From contig NC_087247.1 in assembly GCF_037042905.1 (NCBI RefSeq), positions 35,729,420 through 35,793,419 on the forward strand: a DNA stretch of 64,000 nucleotides, given 5' to 3'. Positions 10,701 through 25,500 of this stretch are shown in pieces. The notes beneath the pieces were generated by a model. It was not told where the DNA came from, did not search any database, and saw only the letters and a program-made list of their open reading frames with translations. A program made the position numbers and the translations under genes. Each line of letters opens with the position of its first letter. Position 1 is the stretch's first letter. Source of the stretch: Lytechinus pictus (taxonomy: Eukaryota > Echinodermata > Echinoidea > Temnopleuroida > Toxopneustidae).

Positions 10701-13700
10701 ATCTATTTCATGAAACTTGGACTTAAGGTAATGGTGGTATCATTGAACATCCTGCCTGAGTTTCAGGTCACATGACTAAGGTCAAAGGTCATTTAAGGTC
10801 AATGAACTTTGGCTATGTTGGGGGTATTTGTTGAATTGACATCATTCTTTGAAAGTTTATGGATCTAGTTCATGAAACTTGGACATAGGGGTAATGTTGA
10901 CTAATCAAGTGTCACTAGTCATCTTGCACAAGCTTTAGGTCACATGATCAAGGTCAAAGTTCATTTAGGTTCAATGGAAATAGTATTTTCTTACCATATG
11001 AACAGTGTTTGTTTTTTTCAAAGTCAGCACTGCTGCTGGATTGAATCATGTAATGCTGACGAGACTGCCAGAGTCATTCATCTTGTTTAGATGTTGTAAA
11101 GAGGAAAAGATGAATATGTTTCATTCTAGTGGGCATATTTTTGATAAAAATTCTGCATTCTGGGTAAAAAAAAACGTTTGACAGTTTTGGGTGTGTTGGA
11201 CCGAAGATGATAACTGGCAAGTTTTCTTGAACATAAAAAAATATATCACAAATATTGATGGACTCCAGAGAATGTTAGTGTTGATAATTTTGTCTGTTCT
11301 GTTGCCTGTTTCCTTGAACGATAAACAAGTGTAACTCATTCCTGTTAAACTTTTTTTATCCTGTATGTAGGTCCATAGCTTCAATGATTCTGTGAGTCAC
11401 CAATCTGTGGATGAGTTTACTGATATGTCATGGACAGACACTGCAAACAATGCAGAATACTTCATTGGAGATCAGGTACATAAACATTGCTAGAAGGCCT
11501 ATACAGTGCGTCCCAGAAAAAACGAAACCGAGATTAAGCGATGATTTATCATAACTTAATCACAAATACAATAGACAAATGACCTACCAATGTAAAGCTT
11601 AGAATCTCCTCTTTCATCTGATATTACTTAGATTATTCTCCATTCACGCATGAGTGAGCAAAAACAATTTGAAGAAAGGATATCAAAAACACATTTGGCG
11701 GGGGGTATCTGAATTTCAAAAAGAAAATCACATGCCTAAAAAGTTCAATATCTGCTCTTTTATTTGATACCTTGATCACAAAAAATGGTCAAGAAGTAAA
11801 AAAGTTATGTTCCCTCGAAACAATGCTTGTATTAAATAAACGTGTTTTCACCGGCTTCCCACAGAAGCTATCGCATGGTTAAGAAAAGACTAAATGCATG
11901 GCTGATCGTCAACAAAACAGAGTGTCAAGTGTGTTTGAACGCTAGCCTGTAGAACCTCTTAATTTTATGAAATTATTGAAATTCAAGCCTTATTTCAAAT
12001 AACCAGAACTTTTAAATTTCTTGACCATTTTCTGTAATTGAGGTATCAAATTAAAGGGCAGATATTGAACTTTTTAAAAATGTGGTTTTCTTTTTGAAAC
12101 CCAGATACAGCCCGCCAAATGACTTTTTGGTATCCCTCTTCAAATTGTTTTTGCTCACTCATGCATGAATGAGAACTATTTTAAGTAATTTCAAATAAAA
12201 GAGGAGATTCTAAGCTTTACAATGGTAGGTCATTTGTCTATTGTATTTGTGATTAAGTTATGATAAATCATCGATAAATCTCGGTTTCGTTTTTTGTGGG
12301 ACGCACTGCATATTATGCCTCTGCTATTCACTAAGTTTGTTGTCACCAAAATGTTGAACTGGTATTTGGACCATTGTTATGTTTAGTAATGTTTAGAGTA
12401 CATTTTATATTTTCATAATTTATGGTCTTTTATTTATAAAAAAATTGTAATTTTTCTGTGTATAAGTACAAGGGAATCACCTCTTAACCAAGATCAAGTT
12501 TTTGAAATATCATCATAACTTTGGAAGTATAAGGACCTCTGTCATTAAACCTCATCATAAGGGTGATCAAGTGTCACTGTCAAGTGTCACTAGGCCCATG
12601 TCATAAAATGTTGATATGATAGCAACTCGTGTTGGAATGTCAAATGCCATGGCAACAGTGAAAATTCTGCTTTCTGATTGGCTCTTCCGATGAAAGTTGG
12701 CATTCCGGGAAGAGTTACCATCATAGCAACTTTTTTATGAAATGGGGGCCCTGGCAAGTTTCAGGTCACATGATAAAGGCAATAGGTCACACTTGATACA
12801 CATAAAATAGATATTGAAGGTCGGTCAGACCACAAAGTTATTAAGTTTACTTGGTGAGACATAAGTGTCCTCTACTATACCATACCATTCATCAGTTTTT
12901 ATTCATTTTTTTGTGTGAAAAAATATTAATAGAAATTACAGTCATTTGGTCAAATTTGATAAAAGAAATAATAGTCTCAGGTTTTGATAGGGTCTGTTTT
13001 TAGGGACAATTTTTTTTTAACCTGCATTTGATCTGAATCAAACAAATAGTCCCAAAACAAAAAAGATTAGCAGTTCAAAGGTGTGATCATGAATGGATTT
13101 GCCAGATGTTTTATCCGACTAAGTCTGATTTATCTTGATTAAACGCTCCCTGGTTCATGTATTAAATCTCATAATTTACTCACATAAAGTAAAGTAAAAA
13201 AATATAGAGAAATTGGGCCTTGCAACCTATCATACACATTTTTGTCGCAATCATGCAATCCATAGCTACAAATAAAGAGACTAAAAATACCCTTGGACTA
13301 TAAGAGTTAAAGGTCAAGTCCACCCCAGAAAAATGTTGATTTAAATAAATAGAGAAAAATCAAACTAGCACAACACTGAAAATTTCATCAAAATCGGATG
13401 TAAAATAAGAAAGTTATGACATTTCAAAATTTCGATTATTTTTCACAAGAGAGTGATATGCACAACTGAGTGACAATAGTCGATGATGTCCCTCACTCAC
13501 TATTTCTTTTGTTTATTATTGTTTGAATTATACAATATTTCATTTTTTACAAATTTGACAATAAGGACCGACTTGACTGAACCATATAGTATTAAACAAT
13601 GCTAATTCCACATGTTCAGGGAGGAATTAATCGTTGTTTCACTTGACAGTGAGGAGAAAATTAGAATATTTCATATTTCATATAATAAAATATAAAAGAA

Positions 13701-16700
13701 ATAGTGAGTGGATGACGTCATCACTCTCCTCATTTGCATACCAACCAGTATGTGCATATAACTGTTGTGTGAAATTAAGGGAAACTTTAAAATGTCATGA
13801 CTTTCTTATTTTACATCCGATTTTGATGAAATTTTCAGTGTTATGTTTGTTGGATTTTTCTCTTTTTATTCAAATCAACTTTTTGTTGGAGTGGACTTGT
13901 CCTTTAATAATCATTTTCCTTTGTTATGAACAATTCTGTAAAAAATGAAATTTGCTTTTAAGTTATATTCCCCCTTTTATCCTGAATAGGTAATGTAAAA
14001 TGGAAATTCTCCATTGACTCTTAAAGCCTATTTAAAGCTTGAATAAGCCCTTTTTAAAGCAAAATAAAATCACTGCTGAAGGAGGATGCTAGATTAAAAA
14101 AAACATCAATAAATTCATCTTTGTAGAGAAATTATTTTTCGAATACAAAGTGTAATCCCATTGATCACAAAAGTGTACAATGCACCATTGGCAGTGGATG
14201 TGTGTTTGAAAAAAAATTGTGCATAGCCAAATCTTCAATGATATACTGGCTACAAGTAGGAATTGTTTGTGTATAATTTGCATTTTTGTTTTCTATTAAG
14301 GCACTTTACCTCGAGAATTCATCAGATTACAATGTTCAATGGCCAATGAAGCATGGTCAGCTGAATCTTCATAACAATGTGGGCGGTTCTATATCTGATT
14401 TAAAAAAACATCAATAAATTCATCTTTGTAGAGAAATTATTTTTCGAATACAAGGTGTAATCCCATTGATCACAAAAGTGTACAATGCACCATTGGCAGT
14501 GGATGTGTGTTTGAAAAAAAATTGTGCATAGCCAAATCTTCAATGACATACTGGCTACAAGTAGGAATTGTTTGTGTATGATTTGCATTTTTGTTTTCTA
14601 TTAAGGCACTTTATCTCGAGAATTCATCAGATTACAATGTTCAATGGCCAATGAAGCATGGTCAGCTGAATCTTCATAACAATGTGGGCGGTTCTATATC
14701 TGCTGTCATTCAAGACCTGTGCACGTTGTGGGGTCATGTATTAGACAAAAGTTTGGGAATTCCACCTGAAGAATTAGAGGTAAGCTTTTCTTATTCACTC
14801 TTGCCTTGGTGACCAGTTGAAGAATTGTCAAGTATTTCTAATGCTGCTATGACGCTTGGACGATTTTGGGGCCCGAATAGTTTATGACTAGTTTGCGCAT
14901 CTAATCGTGCCATGTCGTGTAGTGTCATTGCGGGACAATGCTTGAAGTGTCGTGCCAAAATGTTAGAATTTTAAAAATTTTCGCATTACAAATTTTTGTA
15001 GGGCAAAGTCATGCCATGGCACGAGTGGCATGCATTTTACGACTAGTACACGACTAGTTCATGAATAGGTTACACAAGTCTCAGATAAAAGGCATACGCA
15101 TGCGCAGTTTGGCTATAACAAATGGCTATTCAAAAATCATTGTTGAGTCTGATTTCATGCACCAGTGGATGATGATGAAGTGAATGATGTGGTAGTGCGT
15201 GGACTATTTGTAAACACCGGGTGAACTTGTCTTCCGATCTTGTGAACTAGTAGGAACCTTGGCGCTAACCACTTAGGCACTTTGTGCTCAATTGATCTAT
15301 CGTATCAATGCCAGGACCAAAACTTGTGCAAGTGTCATAGCAGCATTATACATGTAGGTCTGTTCATTAAATCTCAGTCTAGTAGTCAAGTCACCATGGT
15401 CCAAGGCAGAGTCACCATTTTGAAATATCTTATGTATTTTATTAGGCTTATGTCTTCAAACAAGGAAGTTTATGGTATATCATGTAACCCATTCACAGTG
15501 TCACTATTTGTGTGTAGTAAAGTCAAGCATGCATTATAACTTAACAGCTTTGTGAAGTAGCCCCCATAGGCCCTGTAACATTTACAATCAAGCATAATTT
15601 TAAGCCTAGATGGCAAACCATGTATTATAATTAACAATCTATTATAATCCCATCCCCCTCCTACCTGACAGATAATCAAATGCATGGGTCAGGAGAGGTG
15701 GTTGTTGAACTATAAGGCAGTAGTATGGAAGATGTTGATCATCATAGTAGTAGAGAATCGCTATAGGAGTTGATCTGGAGATCAACTACATGTATATTGA
15801 TTATAAGGCTGTATTTTGGGGAATCATCTACCTGTCAGTTCCATTTTCTTTCTTCTGATAGCAGTAAAGATTCTTTTAATTGCCATAAAGATTCTTTTGA
15901 TTGATCAACTTCCTTACTCTGTTTAAAAATGTAGTTTAAGGGGTATTGAAGTGGGGGTTTTGAGGTCAAGGCTTACATACATGTAGGCAAAAGACAATTC
16001 TGTATGGAATTTATTGATATCAATAAAGTACATAACCCTTTTAGGGATCTTCTTTAAACTTGGTCCATGTATGTATGTATGTATATAGAAGCAAAGATTT
16101 TTGGGTCATGAGGTCAAAGGTCACAGAGGTCATGATAAATGAAGAGCTTTTCGATCAACTTCAAACTTGGCTTATGTTTGCATTTGGGGTTGGCAATAAT
16201 CAGATCAGATTCTAGGTTGATGAGATTATATTGCAGAAAACAATAATTTCTTGAGAAAGTCTTTGATATCAAAGGTTGTCACCCTATTATCACAGATCAA
16301 GACCTGAGTCATTAACATAAACTTACCATTAGGTGGTTTCAAACCGCCTCGATCACAAGAATCCCCGTTAAATTACGAGAACTTTTTTAGGCTGAAAAAT
16401 ACCCATTAATTATTCCTGCATTCACACCGCCCTGAAACATACCCTTCAGGATAAGTTCCTGAAGTTACGAGCATGCGCAGTATGGTCTGATAAGCAGCAA
16501 GGCGCGAAATTCAAAATCACTAGCCCAGCAGCAACCCATGCACGGCGCCGCACCCAACGACACGCTGGGCTAAAAGTTCCCGTAATTTGCTTTCAGACCG
16601 CCAAAATACCCACGACCTTGGAAAAATCCCCGCGAAAGTTCTCGTAATTTCGCCAAGTACCTACTATTTATCGGGTATTTTCTTTCGGGGATATTACGCG

Positions 16701-19396
16701 TAGTTTGCTTTCACACCGCCAAAATACCTGGTATTTTCTGATCGGGGTAAATTTCCCGATCAGAGAATACCTGGAACTGGAGAACTTCGAGGCGGTCTGA
16801 AACCACCTATTGTGAAATCTTGAAATTTTAGCTGATAACTGACAACACTTATGATAACACAATGTATTAATATTGCTCTTGGTAAAATACCAAAATTTGA
16901 TGGAATTCCATGTTTATTTTGCTCATTTTGTTCAAGTCTTTTGATTCCCAGCTTTAACTTAATACACATAGTAGATAAGAGTTTTGCATTCTTATGCCTC
17001 GACCAACCCTTTACTATACTGTATTTATTTATATTTTACAGAAATATAGAGCAATACTTTTAATTCCTGACATTTACCACAGACCTCACATAAAGGAACT
17101 GGTCAAACTACTTTTAATTGACCTACGCTTTGAAGCAGCTATTGTTCATCAGGTATGTTTTTTTAGCATGAAGTGACAACCCTTCACTTATTTTATACTT
17201 TGATATATGAAAATAAGAAAAAAATACACAGTGGCTGGGGGCTATTTAGCTCCTTGAATGCTCAAAAGAGCTATGGAAACTAAAAAAAGAAGCCATTGAA
17301 ATGTCCATTCATTACAATGTCAAAGATTATATAATGTTGCAGATTTAGGCAGTAAGTTTTGAAATGAAGTCTCTGAAAAAAATTATTATATACTCAGAAA
17401 ACATGTGACATATACATGTACACTACTATCCAAGAACATTTTCGTTCCCAATTTATTTGTGCATTATTTCCTCCTATCTATGTGAACTAAAAAAAAAAAA
17501 AAAATCTGCAGACACCTTGACAAATATAGTAGCTATATAGAAACCTTTCAAAAAAATCAAATCAAATAAAATTTGCCTGAGATACATTAGTTATTGGGTA
17601 TCATAAATGGTAGCTGCAGCATGTGCTTTAAATGTGAATGCACAACTTTTATGGTTAAATTAACAAATCCTATGATAATAGTGAATTTAGTCCCTTTCAA
17701 AATAAAAATGTTTTTGATTTAGCTACTTCTGGAATGGAGCCTGACTTTCCAATCAATTTCTGCCAACCTTCAAAAATATATTTTAACGCGATATGGTGCA
17801 TTTTATTTTGAATTTCTAAGATGAGTAGTAGATCAAGCTACATTTGGATTTCAGCTCTTTCTACTGAATATTGAAATATTGGGTAAGTTTAATAGGCTTA
17901 TGTAAATTTCTAGAACAAAATATAAACTTCCTGATCTTATCAAAGCCTGAAATGACATGGCATGCCGCAAATTCTCTGTAAGATTGTTAAAAGCTAATGA
18001 GAAGTTACTGAAGGTTGGCATTGGTGTATTCTTAAAGGAATCTGTGTGTGCAACGTATGGTAGTGGACTTTGCAGTGCCTGTGTTGTTGATGTTGGGGAC
18101 CAGAAGACATCAGTATGTTGTGTGGAGGATGGGCTTTCTCATCGTAATACAAGGTACAGTATGCATAAGAAGAAACAGATGGAAACTGTCCAGTAATTAG
18201 AATAGTTTTAGTAAGGACTTTCCTAAAACAATTTGAGAAAAGTTTACATCAAGCTGGAGAATTTTCAAGGTAAAAAAAATAGTTTACAAAAAAAGCTGTG
18301 TATATACCGTATATTCAGATGTGGAGTTAGTATGATACATGAAGTGAAAATATTTTAAACTGTGTACTTTTAATTCATTTCTAGAAATTTATGTCATTGC
18401 AGATATGTCAAAAAAAAATGGGAAGCTTTCTTTAATTTTCAAGTGGTGGAGCTGCAGTTATGGACAAACTGTCAGCTGAATTGTCCTCTTTGAAATCTAA
18501 GTTGGGGAAGAAAACTGTATTGACATGTAAGGATAATTCAAAGTAATTGTGTTTAAAATTCTGTTGATTTGGACTAAATTCATGTTTGTTAATATTTTTT
18601 ATTTGCTTTCACTTAATCATTCTCGTGAATTTGTGTGAAGTCTGTCAATGTTGTCCTTTACAACAGGGGATGGAGCGAACAACATGATACAACTTCGAGT
18701 GGGTTTTCTTATATGATAATTATCTCATATTATGTGTACTTTATATATTTATTATGCAGGGTGTGTATGACATATGGGGGGAAAGACATCACAAGGACTT
18801 TTACATGGTTGCTGGAGAAAGCCCGTTTTCCATACAGAGAATGCAAGCCAGAGAAAACTATGGATGCACTCCTGTTGATTGAATTGAAAGAAACATTTTG
18901 CCATCTTGATCAGGTACCTTACAATTAGTTTGTTAGAGGAGATAGAATAATTAGTAATAGGAGCCAGAGTAGTAGAAGAAATAGTAGTAGTAGTTGGGGA
19001 AGTGTTTGGTAGAAGTAGAGCCACAGGGAAAAAATACACGGGGGCTGGAAGCGATTTTGCCCCCGAAAGGCTCTAAAGAGCCCTCGAAGCTAAAAAAGGA
19101 GTCCTGGAAAATCTCCATTCATTGCAATTTTTAAAGCTTATCCAATGTTGCACATATCAGCAGTAAGTTGTGAAGGGTAGCCCCTGAAAAAAAATCTAGA
19201 TTAAGCAGTAGAATTGTAAGAAGTAGTGGTAGAAGCAGTGGTGGAGGTGAAAATTTATATTTGGCTTAAGGTGACCTTAAGTAGTAGGACAAGGAGTAGT
19301 AGTAGCATTAGGTAGTAGCAGTATTAGTAGTAGTAGTAGTAGTAGGAGATGGTAGTGGTGGTAGTAGTAGTGGTAGTAGTGGTGGTAGTAGTAGTG

Positions 19397-19446
<50 letters not shown>

Positions 19447-19519
19447 GGTGGTGGTGGTGGTGGTGGTGGTGGTGGTGGTAGTAGTAGTAGTAGTGGTAGT
19501 AGTGGTGGTAGTTGGGGTA

Positions 19520-19564
<45 letters not shown>

Positions 19565-22500
19565 CTAATAGTGGTAGAAGTGGTAGTAGTGGTGGTAGTG
19601 GTGGTAGTAGTAGTAGCAGTAGTTGTTGTTGCCCCCCCCCCCTTAGGTGACCATATAATCACAACTTGAGAACACACTAGTAAAATAGCCTATATACTAT
19701 AGGTGTATCTTGTAGAAGAATAGAGTTCAATATTCATTACTAAGGTGACCAATAAGAATATTAATAGTAGGCCGAAGAGTAGTAGTAGCAGCAGTAAGTA
19801 TTAGTAGAAGTAGTTGCCCTTTGGTGACCATATTGATCACAATTTAGGAATACACTAGTAAAATAGCCAATATGCTAGAGGTGTAAATTGAAGAATAAGA
19901 GTTTAGTGTTCATTTGTTCATACGTTCATACTGTGCATCCCAAAACCAAGCATTATCCAAGCTTTATAATCACGAATATAGGAGGCAAATGACCTATCAT
20001 TGTAAAGCTTAGATTCTCTTTCATCTTGTATACTTGGTTGAATCCTCATTTATGTGTGAATAAGTAAAAATAATGTAGAAAAGATTTTTTTAAAATCATT
20101 TTTAGACGTCATCTTAACTATATAAAAAAAATCTTGTCTCAATAGTTCCATGTCTGCTCTTTAAATACATATATGTTACCTCAATCAAAAACAATGATCA
20201 AGGAATAACAAAGATAATTTTTGAATTTCAAGAACTTTATTGAATGAAGTTTTACAGGCTAGCTATCAGACTAACTCAACACTATTTGTTTATGATCAGC
20301 CATGCACAGGCGCATATCCAGGGGGGGGGGGGGGCACGGTGCACGTGCCCCCCCCCCCCCATTTGAGAAGCAAAATTAAAATTTGTAATGTAAAATGACA
20401 TTAAAACTGAGATGTGCCCCCCCCCTTTTGAAATTGAAGACCTTTTTCTTGTCAAATTTTTTCGGGTACGAAATATCCTTAATTTGTGGTTCAAAACCTT
20501 ATTTATTAATTTTTTTTTTTGGGTACGAAATATCCTTAATTTGTGGTTGAAAACCTTTGGCTTGTCAAAATTTTCCTCCAAAAAATTTGCCCCCCCCCCC
20601 CCTTTTGGGAAATTCTGGATCCGCCCCTGGCCATGCATAAAGACTTTTATCATTGAGTGATAACTACATGTATGGTACATTTTCTGTCAAAAAACATTTG
20701 TTTAAGACCCAGACCGGACCCAAAAATGAAATTGACAAATCATATACCATTCAAAAGCTAATAAACTACTCAATACAGAAATGCAAGCTTTATGCATTTT
20801 CATCACCTAACAGCTGAGTATTTTGCTTAAGAATAGCTCCAATTATCGGGCTTAGAAATTAAACTTTCATGTAAATGCTTTCACCGGCCTCGAGACTGTG
20901 ACATGTTGTGTTAGAAGCGGTGTAATTCTATAGAGTTGTACACAGGAAAAGTGGGTGATTTTTCCCCCTTTCAGATAGTTTCTTCACTTCTTTTCTGCAA
21001 GCTTAACAGCTTTTTACTAGTTTTTCCCATATTTTATTTTTTTGCTTATTTGGCACAGCTTTCAAATTGTATCTGCATTCAGATTATGTGTAACAAGTTT
21101 TCCTGACATAGCAATTTAGGCCTGATAAGAGCTAAGAACAGAAATCACAAAATCTAGTGAAGAGTTGTAGATTTTCATCCGTTTGAGCACTAGAATAATT
21201 GTCATTGTCATTTTTTTCTGCAAATTAAAAAAAAATTGAATTCAGAATCTGAAAAGCAGAAAAATAACCCCTTTTTTCAGTGTACAAGCCTATGGAATCA
21301 CAATGCTTCTAACACAACTTGATGTCACGGTCTTGAGGTTGGAGAAAGGCAATGGAAAGCCTTTTGTCCAAATCCCCCGTGAAACCCATTAATTTTAGTT
21401 TTTCTTCAGCAAAATACTCAGCTGTCAAGCGGTGGATATGCATAAAACTGACACTGTTGTACTATGTAGCTTACATATTTCCAATTTGTCAATTGCACTT
21501 TTGGCTCCAGTCTTGATCTATGGAAATGCATGCTTTTTTTTTTAAGAGATAGAACTTTGTTATTCTGTGGTTATTTTTTTATTTAGGTATCAAATAATAG
21601 AGCAAATATTGAACTATTTAGACATGTGATTTATCCAGATACCGTCTGCCAAGTGGCTGTTATCATTTCTTTATTTTGTTTTTACTCAATGTACATGAGT
21701 GAGTAATCATTTGAGTTATACCAGAAGAGAGAGGAGACTCGAAGCTTCACTAGGAAAGATCATTTGCTTGTCTTTTGTATCAGTGATTAAGTTCTGATAG
21801 ATCATTAATATTTTTTCTGGGATGCCCTGAACACATGTGTATTTATTTATTCATTCATATATTACATGTACTTTAGTTAACTTTTGTATTGCATTCATTT
21901 ATTTAAATGACTGCTCACTTTTTGAATATTCATTTTATATTTATTCTGATGGGGTACCATTCTTAGATTCTCTTTAGAGCAATGTGTTTACAATCTGTTT
22001 ATTTCATCAGGATTTTGATGGCATACAAATACTGGATTTCCAAGTTTGTTACCCAAACCAGCCCATGCTGACCTACCAAATGAAACTGGGTGATGAGACC
22101 CTGCAGGCTCCAATGGCCATCTTTTATCCGCAGTTGTTTGGGGTGGTGGATGAAAAGATGACCTTCACTCAGCAGCGAAACCAGGGTGATCCTGAAGATA
22201 TTCATGATGAGCTTTATCTGCTGCAGACTCAGAACCAGCAACAGCAGGTATGTCTTCACAAAGGTATTTGTCTGGAAACTTTCCCCAAAAATGGCAGCCA
22301 AAACTTATAACAATTTAGGTTAGCCGATTTCACTAAAAATATTAAAAAGATCAGAAAAAATATCAATTTTATTATTTTCACAAATTTTTACTTCATTTTG
22401 TAACTTTACTTTTCAAAGAAGATAAATTATTTCTGTGTAGAATAAAGAAGAAATGCAATGAAATGGTAGTATTAGATATTAAAATCATAGTAAAAAGAGA

Positions 22501-25500
22501 AGAAAAAACTTGAGAGAAAAAATGGAAAATATCATATTCATATTATAGAGCATTTTCCATGTTTTTAAGCTGTAAAACACAGTTTTTCATCACAAACCAG
22601 GTTTTTTAAGGAGAACATGAAATCAATCGTAATTATGCTAATGATATAAACCTACCTACATTAAGAAGATTTTTACTAAAACTTTACAAAATACATTTTC
22701 TGATTTTAGTTACTGACAAAAAGTTATATTAAATATTCTACATGTTTCTTTGGTGTTCCTGAATCTTTGACAATGAAGAAACTTGTTCTTCTTACAGAAG
22801 AAAAATTGTTGTTTCTTTGGATATACCGCATCCGATTTTCAAGTTTAAATAGGGGAAAAAAGTGTGGTTTCTTTACCGGAGAATACAGTATAGTTTTTGT
22901 ATGACCCACAAAATCTATTAAGCTGCTTATTATTTTTAGCAAGAGAGAGATAAGTGTGAATTACTGTGAAGTTGTTCACTCCCCTTTTTAGCTTTATTAG
23001 GTTCTTCATTGCCATCATACTCTGTTTTTCAATGTTCCGTCCAATAGGTAGAAATCAAGCATGTTTTCATGCAACTTTTTCTCAACAATGTGTCAATCAT
23101 AGTTTGTGCACAAGGTCTCATATGAAAGATGAAAAAATGAATATTAAAGTTATTAACTTTGTTTTCCGAATACATAGCAGTAAAAGTCAGAAAAACTCAC
23201 TCATATTCATAATTTGCTGCAGTTTCAATTGTTCTAATGCAGTCATGCATGCATTATGAACGTTGACATGGGCTTCAAATAAAAGAGGGGAAGTGTATCT
23301 TTTCATTGATGTACATCTAATGAAACAAATTTATAATTATGATGGCAAAAAATTACACTTAATTCCGGTTTCCCTTTTTCTGTGACGCACTGTATACTAA
23401 GTGGTGTTAGACAGAAATGCATATAGAATATTGACTAACTGGAAATTGGACGAAGTGATTAATGGGCTAAATGGCAATTAAACCATATGGTTTGTAGACC
23501 AACTGGTTGTAGATTTCCTATCAGATAAAATGAAGAGTTAAGTACACAAAACAGATGTAGAACAAGTGGCAAGTTACAGTAAGATTGTTCATCTCTTTAG
23601 TTTAGACAAGTTTATTAATGTTCTTCTTTTATAGTTCCAAGTTCTATTCTTTAAGGCCAAGTTGAATGATAAAGAGTTCCTCAATATTCCAGGCTGGTTA
23701 TCCAACAATGCAATATTTTTTATACACATAGTATATATATAAAAGAAAAATAATGCAATTTATATTAATAACTGTAGTCTTGTACATTGTACAGAGTTAT
23801 TCACTTTTTATACTGCAAATATGTTGCCAAGGAACAAAATAATGCTAATCAGAACTCCAATTATTCCTATTTTCCAATGAAAATAAAAAGCCATCATTAG
23901 TTTTGTCATACTTCTTCATATATCTTTAATTATTTGATTTGACATTTGTGTATCAATCCTTAACCGTCCATGCCTCCTCAGAGGACAGTTTCATACATAT
24001 TTTCAATTACATGATTAAGTTTTACATAGTGCTGTCGATAATGTATTAATCAAATACCTCCTTTCTTGCCTTCAGAGCCTGTTAGAGGAAACTTTCCATA
24101 TAGCCATCATAAGTTATGTCTTCACGTGTTTTTCAATTATTTGATTTGACATTTGAGAATCAATCCTTAGCCACCCATGCCTCCTCAGAGGATAGTTGAG
24201 CCTGGTATGTTAAGGGGGTAAAAAATTCATTTTTGTCTCACCTGCATAGCAGAGTGAGACTAAAGGCGCCGCTTTTCCGACGGCGGCGGCGGCGTCAACA
24301 CCAAATCTTAACCTGAGGTTAAGTTTTTGAAATGACAGCATAACTTAGAAAGTATATGGACCTAGTTCATGAAACTTGGCCATAAGGTTAATCAAGTATT
24401 ACTGAACATCCTGCCTGAGTTTCATGTCACATGACCAAGGTCAAAGGTCATTTAGGGTCAATGAACTTAGACCATGTTGGGGGAATCAACATCAAAATCT
24501 TAACCTAAGGTTAAGTTTTTGAAATGTCATCATAACTTAGAAAATATATGGACCTAGTTCATGAAACTTATACATAAGGTTAATCAAGTATCAATGAACA
24601 TCCTGCTTGAGTTTCACATCACATGACCAAGGTCAAAGGTCATTTAGAGTCAATGAACTTTGGCCGAATTGGGGGTATCTGTTGAATTACCATCATAACT
24701 TTGAATGTTTATGGATCTGATTCATGAAACTTGGACATAATAGTAATCAAGTATTACTGAACATCCTGTGCAAGTTTCAGGTCACATGATCAAGGTCAAA
24801 GGTCATTTAGGGTCAATGAACTTTGGCCAAATTGGGGTATTTGTTGAATTACAGCCATAAATTTGAAAGTGTGTTGGTCTAGTTCATAAAACTTGGACAT
24901 AATAGTAATCAAGTATCACTGAACATCCTGTGCAAGTTTCAGGTCACATGATCAAGGTCAAAGGTCATGTTAAGGTCAAAGAACTTTGGCCACGTTGGGG
25001 GTATTTGTTGAATTGCCATCATATCTCTATAAGTGTATTGGTCTAGTTCATAAAACGTGGAAATAAGAGTAACCAAGTATCACTGAACATCTTGTGCGAG
25101 TTATAGTAGTTTTCAAAATCAGCACTGCTGCTATATTGAATCGCGTGATACAGGTGAGACGGCCAGAGGCATTCCACTTGTTATATGCTTATGATGTAAT
25201 CACTGCAAGATTTCTCATTGATATCTAAGGTTAATAAAATCCATATTTGTTTATTTGGTAAGGTCCGGAAGCGAATAGGGGCATTCAACTTTGCTGTCAC
25301 AGACAGACGCTTTTGAGAAATATTGATTTGGTCCTATTTTGACAGTCTTTAGATTGCCTTGAGTTTTGTTTGCAAGTAATTATAGATGAAACACCAGTTT
25401 GCTAAAATACAAAAAAAATATTGGGAAATATTTGTCCAGGAATGGTCATACAGCATTTTCATATTCATGTTTATGCAAATTTGTCCGTCCGAGACAGAAA

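Larger units (their letters stand above)
7147..11095. repeat. GTCTCACCTG-family repeat, copy 1, split by transposon B
   Basis: The copy starts GTCTCGTCTGCATAGCAGAG at 7147 and reaches AATCTTAACCAAGGTTAAGT at 7232. It resumes at 10309 with TAAGTTCTTGAAATGTCATC and runs in 160-180 bp degenerate subunits to CAGCACTGCTGCTGGATTGA and a GAC-GAGAC end near 11090. The intact relative is at 24236-25184. The interruption is exactly transposon B plus its 5 bp duplication. Confidence 0.85.
19930..21829. mobile_element. Diverged family E element containing two nested insertions
   Basis: The left end CTGTGCATCCCAAAACCAAG and following AGGAGGCAAATGACCTATCA, and the right end with TCATTTGCTTGTCTTTTGTA and TTTCTGGGATGCCCTG, mirror each other and match the 11504-12308 element. 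It is expanded to 1.9 kb by insertions at 20307-20629 and about 20705-21514. It has no coding capacity. Confidence 0.7.

Noticed and set aside
13634..13948. A 104-residue open frame
   Set aside because: It lies inside foldback element D and recurs in the other copies only as arm sequence.
17957..18196. A short gene starting at the Met at 17957
   Set aside because: Only 18038-18153 is real ACTR8 coding sequence; the flanking residues are intron translated in frame.
19324..19677. Poly-Val and poly-Thr open frames
   Set aside because: They are translations of a GTA/GTG microsatellite, not genes.
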